DNA from: Bradyrhizobium neotropicale
GTDB taxonomy: Bacteria > Pseudomonadota > Alphaproteobacteria > Rhizobiales > Xanthobacteraceae
NCBI RefSeq assembly: GCF_001641695.1
Contig: NZ_LSEF01000114.1
Coordinates: forward strand, 1 to 64,000
Length of the DNA stretch: 64,000 nt
Direction: 5' to 3'
The notes beneath the pieces are model-generated. The model saw nothing but the letters and a program-made list of their open reading frames with translations. It had not been told where the DNA came from and searched no databases. Both the position numbers and the translations under genes were made by a program. The stretch's first letter is position 1, and each line of letters opens with the position of its first letter. Positions 34,101-43,157 of the stretch are shown piece after piece.

Positions 34101-34826
34101 ATGAGTTGGTTCGGTGAAAATAAGCCGGTGCGGATCACCAACCGGGTGCGCGGACAGTTGCAGGTCGTGGCCTGTTCGCCGTTTCCTGACGCGGCCGGCG
34201 AGATGGTTCTCCATCCCAAATGCGAGATCGACGGCGTGATCACCGCAGAGCGACTCGCGGCAACTGCCGTGCGGTACAGCGGCTACGACGTGCCCAAGCC
34301 GAAATGGCCCCGCCCCGGATTGCTGCTCCCCGTCACCGTGGACCTCGCCGATCCCAACCGGTTCAGGATCGAATGGGATGAGGTGTCGACCGGGCGCAAG
34401 GCCGCCGAAGGGCTCGCCGCGAGTTTGCGCGGCGAGCAGCAAGCGTCGGGCGACCACGTATTTCCCCGCGCCTGGCGTGAGGTGGAGCATTCCGCCTCGT
34501 CGCCGACGCTGGTCAACGGCCTCACGCCGCAGCAGACGGAGATCGCGCTCGCCGGCGGTGCCGGCGCGCTCGGACTCGTTCCGACCACGGCAAAAGTGTT
34601 GTCTGCGCAGGAGGCAGGCCCGAGCAGCGCGCCGGGCGGGACATGGGACATAACTTTGCGAGTGAGCGACCCGAACGGTGGACCGCCCTGGCAGGCGGTG
34701 ACGCGCATCTCCTTCAGTAGCCCTGAGCGCAGGGAAATGCGTACCACAACGGGTTGCGAATTGCCCGTCCTCGTCGACTCCGACAACCACAATCGCATCA
34801 TCGTCGATATCCCGCGTGTGTCCTGA
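34101..34826 (+). CDS. hypothetical protein linked to the molybdoenzyme
   Basis: The 241-residue product has no recognised family. It is soluble, rich in beta segments, with WFGENKPVRITNRVRGQLQV at the start, a central stretch HVFPRAWREVEHSASSPTLV, then QEAGPSSAPGGTWDITLRVS and SPERREMRTTTGCELPVLVD; only two cysteines. The start at 34101 has GGAAGGA ideally placed, while the in-frame ATG at 34074 lacks one. It follows the molybdoenzyme by 35 bases and may be a partner, chaperone or unrelated. No membrane segments or metal motifs are visible. Confidence 0.6.
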   Translation: MSWFGENKPVRITNRVRGQLQVVACSPFPDAAGEMVLHPKCEIDGVITAERLAATAVRYSGYDVPKPKWPRPGLLLPVTVDLADPNRFRIEWDEVSTGRKAAEGLAASLRGEQQASGDHVFPRAWREVEHSASSPTLVNGLTPQQTEIALAGGAGALGLVPTTAKVLSAQEAGPSSAPGGTWDITLRVSDPNGGPPWQAVTRISFSSPERREMRTTTGCELPVLVDSDNHNRIIVDIPRVS

Positions 34827-35268
34827 GTGGCGCGACCGTCGGCAACCGCGTGCCGACGCGCGCTTGCTTACGCCAAAATCGGCCAAGAGATGCCGCATGA
34901 GGTGATGCCCTTCGTCGATGCTGGCGGAGAGCCGGCGCTCATCGAGCTACGACAGCTTGCGGTGTAGGCGCGTGCAAAAGCTCAACGAGAGATGCGTGTA
35001 TTTGCGTCCGAGGCGGTATCGGGAAAAAGTAGCAAGTGTGTGAACCGGCTCATATTTGAATCGACTCCTTTAGAACAAACATTCTCCCGTCTGATCGTCG
35101 TGCCCGGAGCAGCCTGCTCGCGCGCACGCCAATGCCGGCGACGCCTTTTGCTCACCCGCCGCACGGATATTTCGAAAGTTGGAATGTAGCGCATCGCGAA
35201 TGGCGCCGGTCCCGCAGCCTCTTTCGGGCTCGGCCGGTAGGCAGCTACTTACTTAGTAGGAGTATCCC
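34827..35268. other. 442-base gene-poor gap
   Basis: No complete gene is supported. A short open stretch on the plus strand (34866-34967) reads AYAKIGQEMPHEVMPFVDAG and continues to a stop, and may be the tail of a lost gene. The two overlapping 60-70 codon frames at 34982-35194 on opposite strands have no good start signal. The region is somewhat richer in A and T than its neighbours. Confidence 0.4.
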
Positions 35269-35784
35269 ATGAAGATAAGCAATGCGGTCTTCAGCGCATT
35301 ATCGGTAACAAAGCACAGCGGCAATCTTCGGATCCCCCGTTCCGGTCTGATCAAATCAGCCCATCTGCTTGAGAGGCTCGGCCTCGCAGCTGTTGGGGGC
35401 TCTTGCGGCCTCTACGTGGGTGCCATCCTGCTCCGTTACGAAAGCGGATTGTCAGAGAGCGGCTGGATCGTGTTGCTGACGATGCTCTACGGAGCCCTGA
35501 GCTACTATGTCGGGATCGATCTGGCCGGCAATAAGGCTCGGAAATCGAGTTTGAGCATCTCCGAAGAATGGGATGGCTCCGATGCGCCCGAGATCATCAG
35601 TGCAGCCGGAACGTTCGGCGCGGCGATTGCTGCAGCTCTGTCCGTCAGCATCATTGTCCTTGATCAATACGTCCCCAGCGGAGTGATCGCCGTTGTCGTC
35701 GGCTGTTGGTTCTTGGGGTCTTCGCTTCAAGTTGTCGCGGGCACCATGGCTCGCAACAATGACGCCGCCGACAAGAAGTCGTGA
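35269..35784 (+). CDS. small integral membrane protein of unknown function
   Basis: This 171-residue protein has an N-terminal soluble stretch and about four predicted helices: LERLGLAAVGGSCGLYVGAI, GWIVLLTMLYGALSYYVGID, TFGAAIAAALSVSIIVLDQY and SGVIAVVVGCWFLGSSLQVV. AGGAG lies 6 bases before the ATG. The family is not recognised. It stands alone between two gaps. Confidence 0.6.
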   Translation: MKISNAVFSALSVTKHSGNLRIPRSGLIKSAHLLERLGLAAVGGSCGLYVGAILLRYESGLSESGWIVLLTMLYGALSYYVGIDLAGNKARKSSLSISEEWDGSDAPEIISAAGTFGAAIAAALSVSIIVLDQYVPSGVIAVVVGCWFLGSSLQVVAGTMARNNDAADKKS

Positions 35785-36098
35785 AAGCTGCGCTCACGAT
35801 AAGGAGTTACGCAAGTGCATCGTGGCGTGAACGCAAGGCTACCTCATTGAGGTCGGCTCGCGGTCAGAAGCCGGAGACCGGCAATCATTCAACCTCGGTT
35901 GCCGGACGCTGCGCCGACAAGTTTGACGTTGCAACAGTACGCGTCGGCGAGTCCTGCTTGGAAGCGGCATCGGTACTGAGCAACCTATGTGGTTATGGTC
36001 ACAAACAACGCGTGCCATGATGTCGACGTTGGGATATCGTCCCCGCACGCCGTGATCCAAAATTCTGCTAACTGCCAGCCAGCGTATTGGTGGAGCCT
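35785..36098. other. 314-base gap before the cyclase gene
   Basis: I see no supported gene here; the short open frames lack start signals. It presumably contains the promoter of the cyclase gene, but no convincing -35/-10 pair or repeat stands out. Confidence 0.5.
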
Positions 36099-39000
36099 AT
36101 GCAGCAGATTGCGGAGTGGCTCGAGAACCTTGGACTTGGGCAATACGCACAGCGTTTTGCTCAAAATGGGATTGATGTAGGCGTCCTTCCCGAGCTGATG
36201 GACGATGATTTCGAAAAGCTCGGGGTTCTGCTTGGCCATCGTCGCAGAATGCTGCGCGCCATCGCCGAGCTCGATCCGGCCACATTGATCGCATCACCGG
36301 CTCCTCCACATGGCGCTGAGCGGCGTCACCTCACAGTGATGTTCTGCGATCTGGTCGGCTCGACTGCGCTTTCCGCACGTCTCGATCCCGAGGACATGTG
36401 GGAAGTGATCCGGGCCTATCGCGCGGCTTGCGCGAATGTGATCGCCGCCTATGACGGCATGATCGCCCGGTTCGTGGGTGACGGAATCCTGATCTATTTC
36501 GGCTACCCCCGCGCACACGAGGATGATGCGGAGCGCGCAGTCCGCGCGGGACTCGACGTCATCACCGCTGTCAGGCAGCTCAAAACACGCGAGCAGGTCG
36601 AAATGCGGATCGCAATCGCGACCGGGCTTGTGGTGGTCGGCGATCTTGTCAGCGGAACCGCATCCGAGGAGCAGGCGACGGTTGGTGAGACGTTGAACCT
36701 CGCTGCCCGCCTCCAGGGCCTGGCGGAGCCCGGCGCGGTCGTCGTCGCGGCATCGACGCGCCGGCTCCTCGGCGATCTCTTCGCCTTCCGCAATCTCGGC
36801 CGACGCGATGTCAAGGGTATCTCCGAACCCATCGCGGTCTGGGCGGTCGAAGGTGCGTCCGCATCGGAGAGCAGATTCGAGGCGGTCCGTGCGGCGCGCT
36901 CGATCGGTTTCGTCGGTCGCAAGGAGGAGATCGATTTCGCGCTCGCGCGCCAGCGGCTGGCCTGGCAGGGGCAAGGCCAGATGATGTTGATTTGCGGCGA
37001 AGCGGGTATCGGCAAATCGCGGATGGTTGCAACGCTGTCGGAAAGCCCCGCGTTGGGCGTGCACTGCCGGGTACGGTATCAATGCTCGCCCTACCACACC
37101 AACAGTGCGCTTCATCCCTTCGTCGCGCAGCTCGAGCGTGCCGCCGGCATCCGGCCGCTCGACGCGCCCGCGCAAAAGCTAGACAAGCTCGAGGCAATGC
37201 TGGCACTTGGAACCCAGGCAGTGGCGCAGGTGGCGCCACTCATCGCGGCTCTGCTTTCGATTCCCACCGGCGACCGCTATCCGACGCTCGGCCTCAGCCC
37301 GGCGCAGCAGCGGCGACAGACATTTGCCGCCCTTCTCGATCAGGTCGAGGGGTTGGCGCGGCAGCAGCCCGTGCTGATTATCTGCGAAGACGCGCATTGG
37401 GCCGATGCCACGACACTAGAGTTGCTTGATCTCGCGGTCGACCGGATCCGGGGACTGCCGATACTCGTGCTCGTGACGTCCCGTCCCGAGTTCGAGCCAT
37501 CCTGGGTCGGCCTCGCCAATGTCAGCCTGTTGCGGCTCGACCGGCTTGACCGACAGGATACGCGCGCCCTGGTCGAGCAGGTGGCCGTCGGCCGCCAGCT
37601 GCCGCGCGAAATGATGAAGCAGATCATCGACAAGACCGATGGAATCCCGCTCTTCGTCGAGGAATTGACCAAGATGGTGCTGGAATCCGGGCTGCTCGTC
37701 GAAGAAGCCGGGCGCTATCGACTCGAAAGTCCGCTTCCGCCACTCGCCATTCCCGCGACACTGCAGGATTCCCTCATGGCGCGGCTCGACCGGCTGGCTC
37801 CCGTCAAGGAGGTGGCGCAGATCGGTGCTGCGATCGGCCGCGATTTCTCCTACGCATTGCTGAGATATGTGGCGGGACGCGATGATCTGACGCTGAGCGC
37901 CGCGCTCCGGCAGCTCGAAGAGGCAGAGTTGCTAGTATGCCGCGGAGTCCCTCCGGAAGCAAACTACAGTTTCAAGCATGCACTCGTTCAGGAAGCCGCT
38001 TACGAGAGCCTGCTCAAGAGCCGACGGCAGGTGCTGCACAAGCAGATCGGCGATGTCCTGCGCGACAAATTTCCAGTCGTTGCGGCGACCGAGCCGGAAA
38101 TTCTTGCACACCACTTCACGGAGGCGGGCCTCAGCGAGGTCGCCCTCGAATGGTGGCGCAAGGCGGGCCAAGAGGCTCTGAAACGCTCGGCCTATTCCGA
38201 AGCGATTGCGCATCTTCGCAAAGCGATTGCCATCGCCGATGAGCTGCCTGATCAGCCCGGCCGGATGATGAGCCGTCTACACCTCCAGATCGCATATGGC
38301 CGCGCATTGCGGGGCAGCCTCGGGCACAGCGCGCCCGAAACGGTCGCGGCATGGACGCGCGCCCGGCAACTCGCCGCCGACATCAATGATCCGGTTGAAC
38401 TTGCGCCGATCCATTCGGGCCTCTTCAACGCCTGCCTGACGCATGGCGAGATCGCTCCGATGCGGGAGTTGGCGACTGCCATCACGAGTGCCGCCGAGCG
38501 GCGGGCGGAAGCGCCGGTGGCCGCTGTCCTCGCGCATTGGACGAGCGGGGTAACCTGCTGGTTCGGAGGCAATTATTTGAACGCGAGAACGCATCTTGAG
38601 CGGGCACTCGCGATCTATGATGCCGAGCCGGATCCGGCGACCTTCAAGGCGTCGGCGCTGGATCTCCCGTTCGTCATCATGAGGTTCCTTGCGCTCGTGC
38701 TTTGGCCGCTTGGAAAGATCGACCGCGCGCGTCGGCTCGCCGCAGACGCGGTGAGTGCGCCAGGAGAGAAGCGTGCGCTTTCCCAGGCGAATGCGCTCGT
38801 GCATAGGGCTGTCTTCGACGGACTATGCGGCGGAATGTTGCAGCAGACAGAGACGATCCTTGCGCTTGGACTGGCTCGCGACCACACGATGCCCTTGTAT
38901 GTGGCCGCCGGGACCTACCTGAATGGCCTCGCAAAGTGGCGGGCGGGCGACCGCATGGCGGGGCTCGCGGACATGCGCCTGGGCTTGACCTCGCTGCACG

Positions 39001-39419
39001 AGAACGACTGCTACCTCTGTGAACCCTTCTGGGGCATGCATGTTGCCATGGCGGAAGCGGAGGCCGGTCAAGTCGAAACCGGTTTGGAAATGCTGAGAGA
39101 GTTGATCGGATGGACCGAGCATTCCGGTCAGCGTTGGCTCGATGCCGAACTGCATCGCGCGCGGGGTGAACTCCTGTTGCGGCATGATCCTCCGAGCCTT
39201 TCCAGTGCGGAAGATGCCTTCGACAGGGCTCTGGAAATCGCCCGACGCCAGCAGACCAAGACTTTCGAGCTCCGCAGCGCACTGGGACTTGCACGCATGC
39301 GCAGTTCAAAGGGCCGGGCGGCATGCGAGGGGCTCGCTGCGGTCCTTGCTGAGTTTGATACAGAGCGAGGTCTCCCCGAAATCGAAGAAGCGGAAAGGCT
39401 GCTCGGGAGTGGGCGGTAG
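36099..39419 (+). CDS. SAM-domain adenylate/guanylate cyclase with AAA-type ATPase and TPR-like regulator region
   Basis: The 1106-residue signalling protein has a SAM domain (residues ~1-60: QIAEWLENLGLGQYAQRFAQ), then a class III nucleotide cyclase (~75-225). Its metal-binding aspartates are Asp84 in MFCDLVGST and Asp128 in FVGDGI, followed by TVGETLNLAARLQ. An AAA-type ATPase has Walker A GEAGIGKS (300-307) and Walker-B-like PVLIICEDAHWADA. The last ~500 residues are helical repeats like the STAND/MalT plan. Both catalytic metal aspartates are present, so it is probably active and makes cAMP or cGMP. The start at 36099 has GGTGGAG upstream. Trigger and ligand are unknown. Confidence 0.88.
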   Translation: MQQIAEWLENLGLGQYAQRFAQNGIDVGVLPELMDDDFEKLGVLLGHRRRMLRAIAELDPATLIASPAPPHGAERRHLTVMFCDLVGSTALSARLDPEDMWEVIRAYRAACANVIAAYDGMIARFVGDGILIYFGYPRAHEDDAERAVRAGLDVITAVRQLKTREQVEMRIAIATGLVVVGDLVSGTASEEQATVGETLNLAARLQGLAEPGAVVVAASTRRLLGDLFAFRNLGRRDVKGISEPIAVWAVEGASASESRFEAVRAARSIGFVGRKEEIDFALARQRLAWQGQGQMMLICGEAGIGKSRMVATLSESPALGVHCRVRYQCSPYHTNSALHPFVAQLERAAGIRPLDAPAQKLDKLEAMLALGTQAVAQVAPLIAALLSIPTGDRYPTLGLSPAQQRRQTFAALLDQVEGLARQQPVLIICEDAHWADATTLELLDLAVDRIRGLPILVLVTSRPEFEPSWVGLANVSLLRLDRLDRQDTRALVEQVAVGRQLPREMMKQIIDKTDGIPLFVEELTKMVLESGLLVEEAGRYRLESPLPPLAIPATLQDSLMARLDRLAPVKEVAQIGAAIGRDFSYALLRYVAGRDDLTLSAALRQLEEAELLVCRGVPPEANYSFKHALVQEAAYESLLKSRRQVLHKQIGDVLRDKFPVVAATEPEILAHHFTEAGLSEVALEWWRKAGQEALKRSAYSEAIAHLRKAIAIADELPDQPGRMMSRLHLQIAYGRALRGSLGHSAPETVAAWTRARQLAADINDPVELAPIHSGLFNACLTHGEIAPMRELATAITSAAERRAEAPVAAVLAHWTSGVTCWFGGNYLNARTHLERALAIYDAEPDPATFKASALDLPFVIMRFLALVLWPLGKIDRARRLAADAVSAPGEKRALSQANALVHRAVFDGLCGGMLQQTETILALGLARDHTMPLYVAAGTYLNGLAKWRAGDRMAGLADMRLGLTSLHENDCYLCEPFWGMHVAMAEAEAGQVETGLEMLRELIGWTEHSGQRWLDAELHRARGELLLRHDPPSLSSAEDAFDRALEIARRQQTKTFELRSALGLARMRSSKGRAACEGLAAVLAEFDTERGLPEIEEAERLLGSGR

Positions 39420-39430
39420 CGCGGTCATGC

Positions 39431-40315
39431 TCACCGCGTCGCGCGAAATGCCAGCTCGCGCAGCCGCGGCAGGGCGGTGTTGCGGTTGTCGCTGCGCCAG
39501 ATCGCGTGCAACTCGGCGAACACCGATGGTCCGAGCCTGATCGGGCGAAACACGACATTGTCGAAGCAGGCATTGCGGGTTTCGTCCGGGACGATCGCAA
39601 GGCCGAGACCTGCGCTGACCAGGGACAGGATGGCCTGTGCTTGGCTCATCGATTGCACCACTTGCGGCCGGACGCCGTTCGCGTCAAACGCCGCCGTCAA
39701 CAGTGCGCGCATGTAAGGTCCGCCCGGAGAATACATGATGAAGGGCTGTCCCTCGAGATGCGACAGCTCGGGTCGGCGGCGAATCGCGAGCGGATGGTTG
39801 AGTGGCAGCGCAAGAGCAAGTCCTTCGCGGAAGACGGCCGCGCTCCTGATCGGCTCCTCGGTCTCGATCGGCCGGACCAATCCGAGATCGATCCGCCCCG
39901 ATCTCAGCGCATCGAGTTGCTGACGCGATGTCAGCTCCTCGAACGTGATCTCGATATTCGGCAACTCGTCGCGCACGCGGGTCGCGAGCCAAGGGAGATA
40001 GCCGTAGGTCGTCGCGCCGACGAAGCCGATCGACAGCGCGCCGCCTGTCAGCGATGCGGCTTGCCGGGCGGACTTCACCGCGTGCTCGCGCTGTTGAAGC
40101 AGCGTGCGGGCTTCGCTGAGGAAGGCGCGCCCGGCCGCGGTCAGCCTGACCGATCGACTGGTGCGCTCGAGGAGTTTGACGCCGAGCGTTCCCTCCAGAA
40201 GCTGGATCTGCCGGCTGAGCGGCGGCTGCGTCATGTTCAGCCGCTTGGCCGCGCGGCCGAAATTCAGCTCATCGGCGACCGCCACGAATGCCCGCACTTG
40301 GCCGAACTCGATCAT
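39431..40315 (-). CDS. LysR-family transcriptional regulator
   Basis: This 294-residue protein has the LysR helix-turn-helix at the N-terminus (AFVAVADELNFGRAAKRLNM, TQPPLSRQIQLLEGTLGVKL) and a two-lobe periplasmic-binding-like effector domain (GALSIGFVGATTYGYLPWLA, LALPLNHPLAIRRRPELSHL). Effectors in this family are small carboxylates or sugars. AAGG lies 5 bases before the ATG at 40315. It is divergent from the MFS/dehydratase operon, and a TGGAT-N7-ATCCA palindrome lies between them, so it most likely activates that operon. It converges on the cyclase gene with an 11-base gap. Confidence 0.9.
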   Translation of the reverse strand: MIEFGQVRAFVAVADELNFGRAAKRLNMTQPPLSRQIQLLEGTLGVKLLERTSRSVRLTAAGRAFLSEARTLLQQREHAVKSARQAASLTGGALSIGFVGATTYGYLPWLATRVRDELPNIEITFEELTSRQQLDALRSGRIDLGLVRPIETEEPIRSAAVFREGLALALPLNHPLAIRRRPELSHLEGQPFIMYSPGGPYMRALLTAAFDANGVRPQVVQSMSQAQAILSLVSAGLGLAIVPDETRNACFDNVVFRPIRLGPSVFAELHAIWRSDNRNTALPRLRELAFRATR

Positions 40316-40327
40316 TGATACCTTTTC

Positions 40328-40344
40328 TGGATCAATTAAATCCA
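40328..40344. promoter_or_regulatory. candidate LysR-type operator
   Basis: TGGAT-CAATTAA-ATCCA is a perfect inverted repeat flanked by TTTTC and AAAAA, 13 bases from the LysR start and in the divergent gap before the MFS gene. It fits the T-N11-A pattern of LysR-type regulators. Confidence 0.6.
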
Positions 40345-40472
40345 AAAATGAGTTTAGACCTGAATTGATCGCTGATCTAGCTTTCTCGTGTCCGAGCGCC
40401 GCTGGCGCTTTCGGACATCCACGGTCGCGGAAGGTCGACCGGGCCAAACAAAACGGGAAAGGGCGGAGCAGC

Positions 40473-41834
40473 GTGACCACGGAGCAGAGGCCGTCCACAC
40501 GGACGCATTATCGTTTCGTCACCTTGGCATTGATCACCATCCTGCTCGCGCTCAGCAGCGGCGATCGTGCGACGTTGTCGATTGCCGGGCCCAACATGAC
40601 GAAGGCGCTAGGCATCACGCCGGTCGAGCTCGGCTGGATGTTCTCGGCCTTCGCCTGGGCCTATGTGCTGGCGCATCTCCCGGCGGGGTGGATCGCGGAC
40701 CGGTTAGGTCCAAAGCAAACCATTTTGGGCGGATTGATTCTGTGGTCGCTTGTCACATTCCTGATGAGCTGCGTCGGCTGGGCCAGCTATCCGTTCCTGG
40801 TGATGCTGATCCTGCGCTTCATGCTCGGGGTCTTCGAGTCGCCTGTCGGCCCTGCGGCAGGGCGCATCATCGCTGCTTGGTTTCCCTCCGCGGAGCGGGG
40901 TATCGCCGGCGCCATCTTCAACAGCGCTCAATATGTCTCGCTCGTCATCTTCACGCCGCTAATGGGCTTCCTCGATCACCGCTTCGGCTGGGAGCACATC
41001 TTCGCCGTAATGGGCGTACTCGGTTTCCTACTCGCTGCGGTCTGGGCCGTCGCTTACTATCCGCCGACCCGCCATCCGAGGATTGGTGCCGCGGAGCTCG
41101 ATCATCTGCGTGATGGAGGTGCGCTGGTCGATCTCGGCGGTGCTTCGCCGGCAGCAATCGAGGCGCAAGGGCCGCGCTGGTCCGACCTCGCCGAGCTATT
41201 CAAGAGCCGCATGCTTGTCGGCATTTTCCTTGCGCAATACGGCATCTCGTCCATCACCTGGTTCTTCGTCTCCTGGTTTCCGACCTATCTCGTCAAGGCG
41301 CGCGGCCTGTCGGTGCTCGATGCGAGCCTGATCGCGACCGTCCCCGCCATCTGCGGCTTCGTCGGCGGTGTCGCGACCGGCTTCTTCACCGACTGGCTGT
41401 TCAAGCGCACCGGTTCGTTCGGCATCGCACGCAAGACCCCGATCACGATCGGCCTTGTCATGACGGTGCTGATCATCGGCTGCAACTACACTGACTCCAC
41501 CCTGCTGATCACGGTGCTAATGAGTGCAGCCTTCTTCGGCAAGGGCTTTGGCTCGCTCGGCTGGACCGTCGTCGCCGATACGGCGCCGAAGGAAGTGATC
41601 GGGCTTACCGGCGGCGTCTTCAACGCGATCGGCAACACCGCCGGAATCGTGACGCCGGTTGCGATCGGCTACATCCTCTCCGCCACCGGATCGTTCAACG
41701 GCGCGCTGCTCTATGTCGGCCTGCACGGGCTGCTGGCCGTGCTCTGCTACTGGGTCATCGTCGGGCCGATCGAGCGCCTCGTCATCCGCGAAGGCGGCGG
41801 GCTGATCCGCGCCGCGCCAGTTGCGGCCGAATGA
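40473..41834 (+). CDS. MFS transporter of the anion:cation symporter type
   Basis: The 453-residue product is an MFS permease in the ACS subfamily that includes glucarate, galactonate, hexuronate and phthalate transporters. Typical features are the first-half motif GWIADRLGPKQTILGGLILW and EHIFAVMGVLGFLLAAVWAV, and a long central loop. It starts at a GTG (40473) with GGCGGAG upstream; an ATG-free longer frame reaches 40104. It is the first gene of the operon with an enolase-superfamily dehydratase. It most likely imports the sugar-acid or hydroxy-carboxylate substrate. Confidence 0.87.
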   Translation: MTTEQRPSTRTHYRFVTLALITILLALSSGDRATLSIAGPNMTKALGITPVELGWMFSAFAWAYVLAHLPAGWIADRLGPKQTILGGLILWSLVTFLMSCVGWASYPFLVMLILRFMLGVFESPVGPAAGRIIAAWFPSAERGIAGAIFNSAQYVSLVIFTPLMGFLDHRFGWEHIFAVMGVLGFLLAAVWAVAYYPPTRHPRIGAAELDHLRDGGALVDLGGASPAAIEAQGPRWSDLAELFKSRMLVGIFLAQYGISSITWFFVSWFPTYLVKARGLSVLDASLIATVPAICGFVGGVATGFFTDWLFKRTGSFGIARKTPITIGLVMTVLIIGCNYTDSTLLITVLMSAAFFGKGFGSLGWTVVADTAPKEVIGLTGGVFNAIGNTAGIVTPVAIGYILSATGSFNGALLYVGLHGLLAVLCYWVIVGPIERLVIREGGGLIRAAPVAAE

Positions 41835-41871
41835 CCTCATCATTTCGAAATCAATTTCACAGGAGAAAGCC

Positions 41872-43071
41872 ATGAACGTCCACACACCGGCCAGTGCACG
41901 CATTATCGCCAATCCGCTCGCAGCAGGCCTTGCCGCCGGCGAAGCCACCACCGACCGCATTGCCTGGGTGCGGACCTCGCTCGTCTTCCTGCCGCTGGCG
42001 CAGGCCATCAGCGACGCCAAGGTTCTCACCGGTCGGCAGAAGCCGCTCACCGAGATCGCCTTCCTGTTTGCGGAGATCGAGACCGAGAACGGCCATAGCG
42101 GCATCGGATACAGCTATTCGAAACGCGCCGGCGGTTCGGGTCAGTTCGCGCACGCCAAGGAGATCGCCGGCGAGCTGATCGGCGAGGATCCGAGCGATAT
42201 CGCGCGTCTGTGGGACAAGCTAGTCTGGGCCGGCGCCTCGGTCGGCCGCAGCGGAATGTCGACGCAGGCGATCGCCGCATTCGACATCGCACTGTGGGAC
42301 CTCAAGGCAAAGCGCGCAAAGCTGCCGCTCGCCAAGCTGCTAGGTGCCCATCGCGACTCCGTACGCTGCTACAACACCTCGGGCGGATACCTCTCCATGC
42401 CGATCGAGGAGGTGAAGGAGCGCATCACCATGGCGCTCGAAAAGGGCATCGGCGCCATCAAGCTGAAGGTCGGACAGCCCGATCCGATGGTCGATCTCAA
42501 GCGCATCGAGGCGGTCCGCAATCACATCGGCGACATTCCCCTGGCGATCGACGCGAACCAGCAATGGGACCGCACCACGGCCTTGCGCTTCGGCCGCATT
42601 GCGGAGCAGTTCAACTTGACCTGGATCGAGGAGCCGCTCGACGCCTATGACTACGAAGGCCACGCCGCACTTGCGGCTGAGCTTGCGACGCCCATCGCCA
42701 CCGGCGAGATGCTGACCAGCGTCGACGAGCATTACGAGTTGATCCGCAACAACTCGGTCGATTTCATCCAGCCGGATGCACCGCGGGTCGGTGGTATCAC
42801 GCCGTTCCTCAAGATCATGGCGCTCGCCGATCACAGGAAGCTTCAGCTCGCTCCGCATTATTGCATGGAGATCCATCTGCACCTGACGGCAGCCTATGCG
42901 CGTGAGCCTTGGGTCGAGCACTTCGAATGGTCTGAGGCGATGTTCAACGAGAAGCTCGAGGTCGTGAACGGCCGCATGATCGTGCCGAACAGGCCAGGTC
43001 TCGGCTTCAGCCTGTCGGAGCAGGCGCGTGCCTGGGCTCGTGAGGTCCACGAGGTCGGCAAGCGCCCCTGA
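41872..43071 (+). CDS. enolase-superfamily dehydratase (mandelate racemase / talarate-galactarate dehydratase type)
   Basis: This 399-residue protein has the mandelate racemase subgroup catalytic set: K-x-K in AIKLKVG (Lys197, Lys199), metal ligands Asp227 (IDANQQWD), Glu253 (WIEEPLDAYD) and Glu279 (TGEMLT), and the general base His329 in APHYCMEIH. The E-x-P pattern and HLHLTAAYAREPWVEHFEW near the end resemble L-talarate/galactarate dehydratase. It would remove water from an acid sugar to give a 2-keto-3-deoxy acid. GGAGAAAG lies before the ATG at 41872. The neighbouring transporter and aldolase support sugar-acid catabolism. Confidence 0.87.
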   Translation: MNVHTPASARIIANPLAAGLAAGEATTDRIAWVRTSLVFLPLAQAISDAKVLTGRQKPLTEIAFLFAEIETENGHSGIGYSYSKRAGGSGQFAHAKEIAGELIGEDPSDIARLWDKLVWAGASVGRSGMSTQAIAAFDIALWDLKAKRAKLPLAKLLGAHRDSVRCYNTSGGYLSMPIEEVKERITMALEKGIGAIKLKVGQPDPMVDLKRIEAVRNHIGDIPLAIDANQQWDRTTALRFGRIAEQFNLTWIEEPLDAYDYEGHAALAAELATPIATGEMLTSVDEHYELIRNNSVDFIQPDAPRVGGITPFLKIMALADHRKLQLAPHYCMEIHLHLTAAYAREPWVEHFEWSEAMFNEKLEVVNGRMIVPNRPGLGFSLSEQARAWAREVHEVGKRP

Positions 43072-43157
43072 CAGAAGACATGATCGTCGGCCTTGCGATC
43101 GGAGCGCATCGATCCCGCTCCGATCGCGGGCGGCCTCACAACACCAGCGAGATTGCC

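Noticed and set aside
35785..36098. A small gene upstream of the cyclase
   Set aside because: The frames present have no ribosome site and no protein-like composition.
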